Below the pieces are notes generated by a model that saw only the letters and a program-made list of their open reading frames with translations, had not been told where the DNA came from and searched no databases. DNA of 45,196 nucleotides, from contig CALQBW020000007.1 in NCBI GenBank assembly GCA_943328915.2, forward strand, positions 1-45,196, in the 5' to 3' direction. A program made the translations under genes and the position numbers. Positions 45,093-45,196 of the stretch are shown piece by piece. This DNA is from Singulisphaera sp. GP187 (GTDB lineage: Bacteria > Chloroflexota > Chloroflexia > Chloroflexales > Roseiflexaceae). Within the stretch, counting starts at the first letter, position 1, and every line of letters starts with the position of its first letter.

Positions 45093-45124
45093 CCGCCGCA
45101 GCAGGCTGCGGCTCTACAACGGCT
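45082..45124. repeat. REP-like palindrome at the nurA stop
   Basis: AGCCGTTGTAG pairs with CTACAACGGCT, enclosing an inner pair CGCCGCAG/CTGCGGC around a 4-base loop. The outer arms include the TAG stop of the nuclease gene. On the minus strand it contains GTAGAGCCGCAG, the same start as the repeat at 41011. It may also act as a terminator. Confidence 0.7.
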
Positions 45125-45132
45125 ACATCATA

Positions 45133-45196
45133 TCATCCACGTCGCAGGCGTTGGGTCATACGTGCATAAAACGTACTCGGCGAATAGACCCTTGCA
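45133..45196 (-). CDS. Possible C-terminal end of a minus-strand gene (partial)
   Basis: A frame open to the window edge ends with TGA at 45135-45133 and reads 'ARVYSPSTFYARMTQRLRRG'. This is only 20 residues and no family can be named. It is plausible because the strand composition fits coding sequence and it is convergent with nurA beyond a palindrome. Confidence 0.3.
   Translation of the reverse strand, partial: ARVYSPSTFYARMTQRLRRG

Overview
The window is a stretch of bacterial chromosome. It probably comes from the Chloroflexota, and relatives of the filamentous Chloroflexales/Herpetosiphonales are my best guess. This rests on gene content rather than a marker-gene comparison: a complete atpBEFHAGDC operon ending in atpC followed by mreB, a minCDE set, RNase J, FabI and ClpP, a class A RNase P RNA, and a NurA-type nuclease. 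Base composition looks balanced (roughly half G+C), and most genes have AGGAG-like ribosome binding sites. I saw no rRNA, tRNA, CRISPR array, prophage or intact insertion sequence.

Left part (1-10.6 kb), mostly minus strand: the tail of an ABC-F ATPase, the RNase P RNA gene (rnpB), then a tightly spaced five-gene catabolic operon (AroM-like protein, DapA-family aldolase/lyase, SDR, cyclic amidohydrolase, HpcH/HpaI aldolase) with ATGA overlaps. Acetyl-CoA synthetase, catalase-peroxidase (katG) and a frameshifted AadA-like nucleotidyltransferase follow.

Middle part (10.6-29.5 kb), plus strand: a PfkB sugar kinase followed by a molybdenum-cofactor handling group (split XdhC, MocA-like nucleotidyltransferase, MoeA-like protein). 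A 0.8-kb gap with decayed-looking sequence comes next, then the F1Fo ATP synthase operon. After a strong terminator lies mreB with four downstream genes (two methyltransferases, a DUF402 protein and a Gfo/Idh/MocA oxidoreductase). Then come a family 4-like uracil-DNA glycosylase, a small membrane protein and RNase J.

Right part (29.5-45.2 kb): rimI and a lipoprotein with a duplicated domain (minus); minC-minD-minE and an AI-2E family permease (plus); fabI and clpP (minus); an operon of MTA phosphorylase, PIG-L deacetylase, MFS transporter and YtcJ-type amidohydrolase (minus); a small copper-chaperone-like gene (plus); a palindrome-rich intergenic block; a HepT/MntA toxin-antitoxin pair; guaB (minus); and a NurA-domain nuclease (plus).

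Most of the window is core metabolism and cell-cycle machinery. The least explained parts are the AroM-containing catabolic operon, two palindromic repeat types (REP-like hairpins beginning at stop codons, and tandem twin hairpins), a NurA protein with a four-cysteine insertion, a uracil-DNA glycosylase with one iron-sulfur cysteine replaced by histidine, and a recurring extended -10 promoter of the form TG(G/C)TAnnnT. I do not see a clearly new defence system or mobile element.
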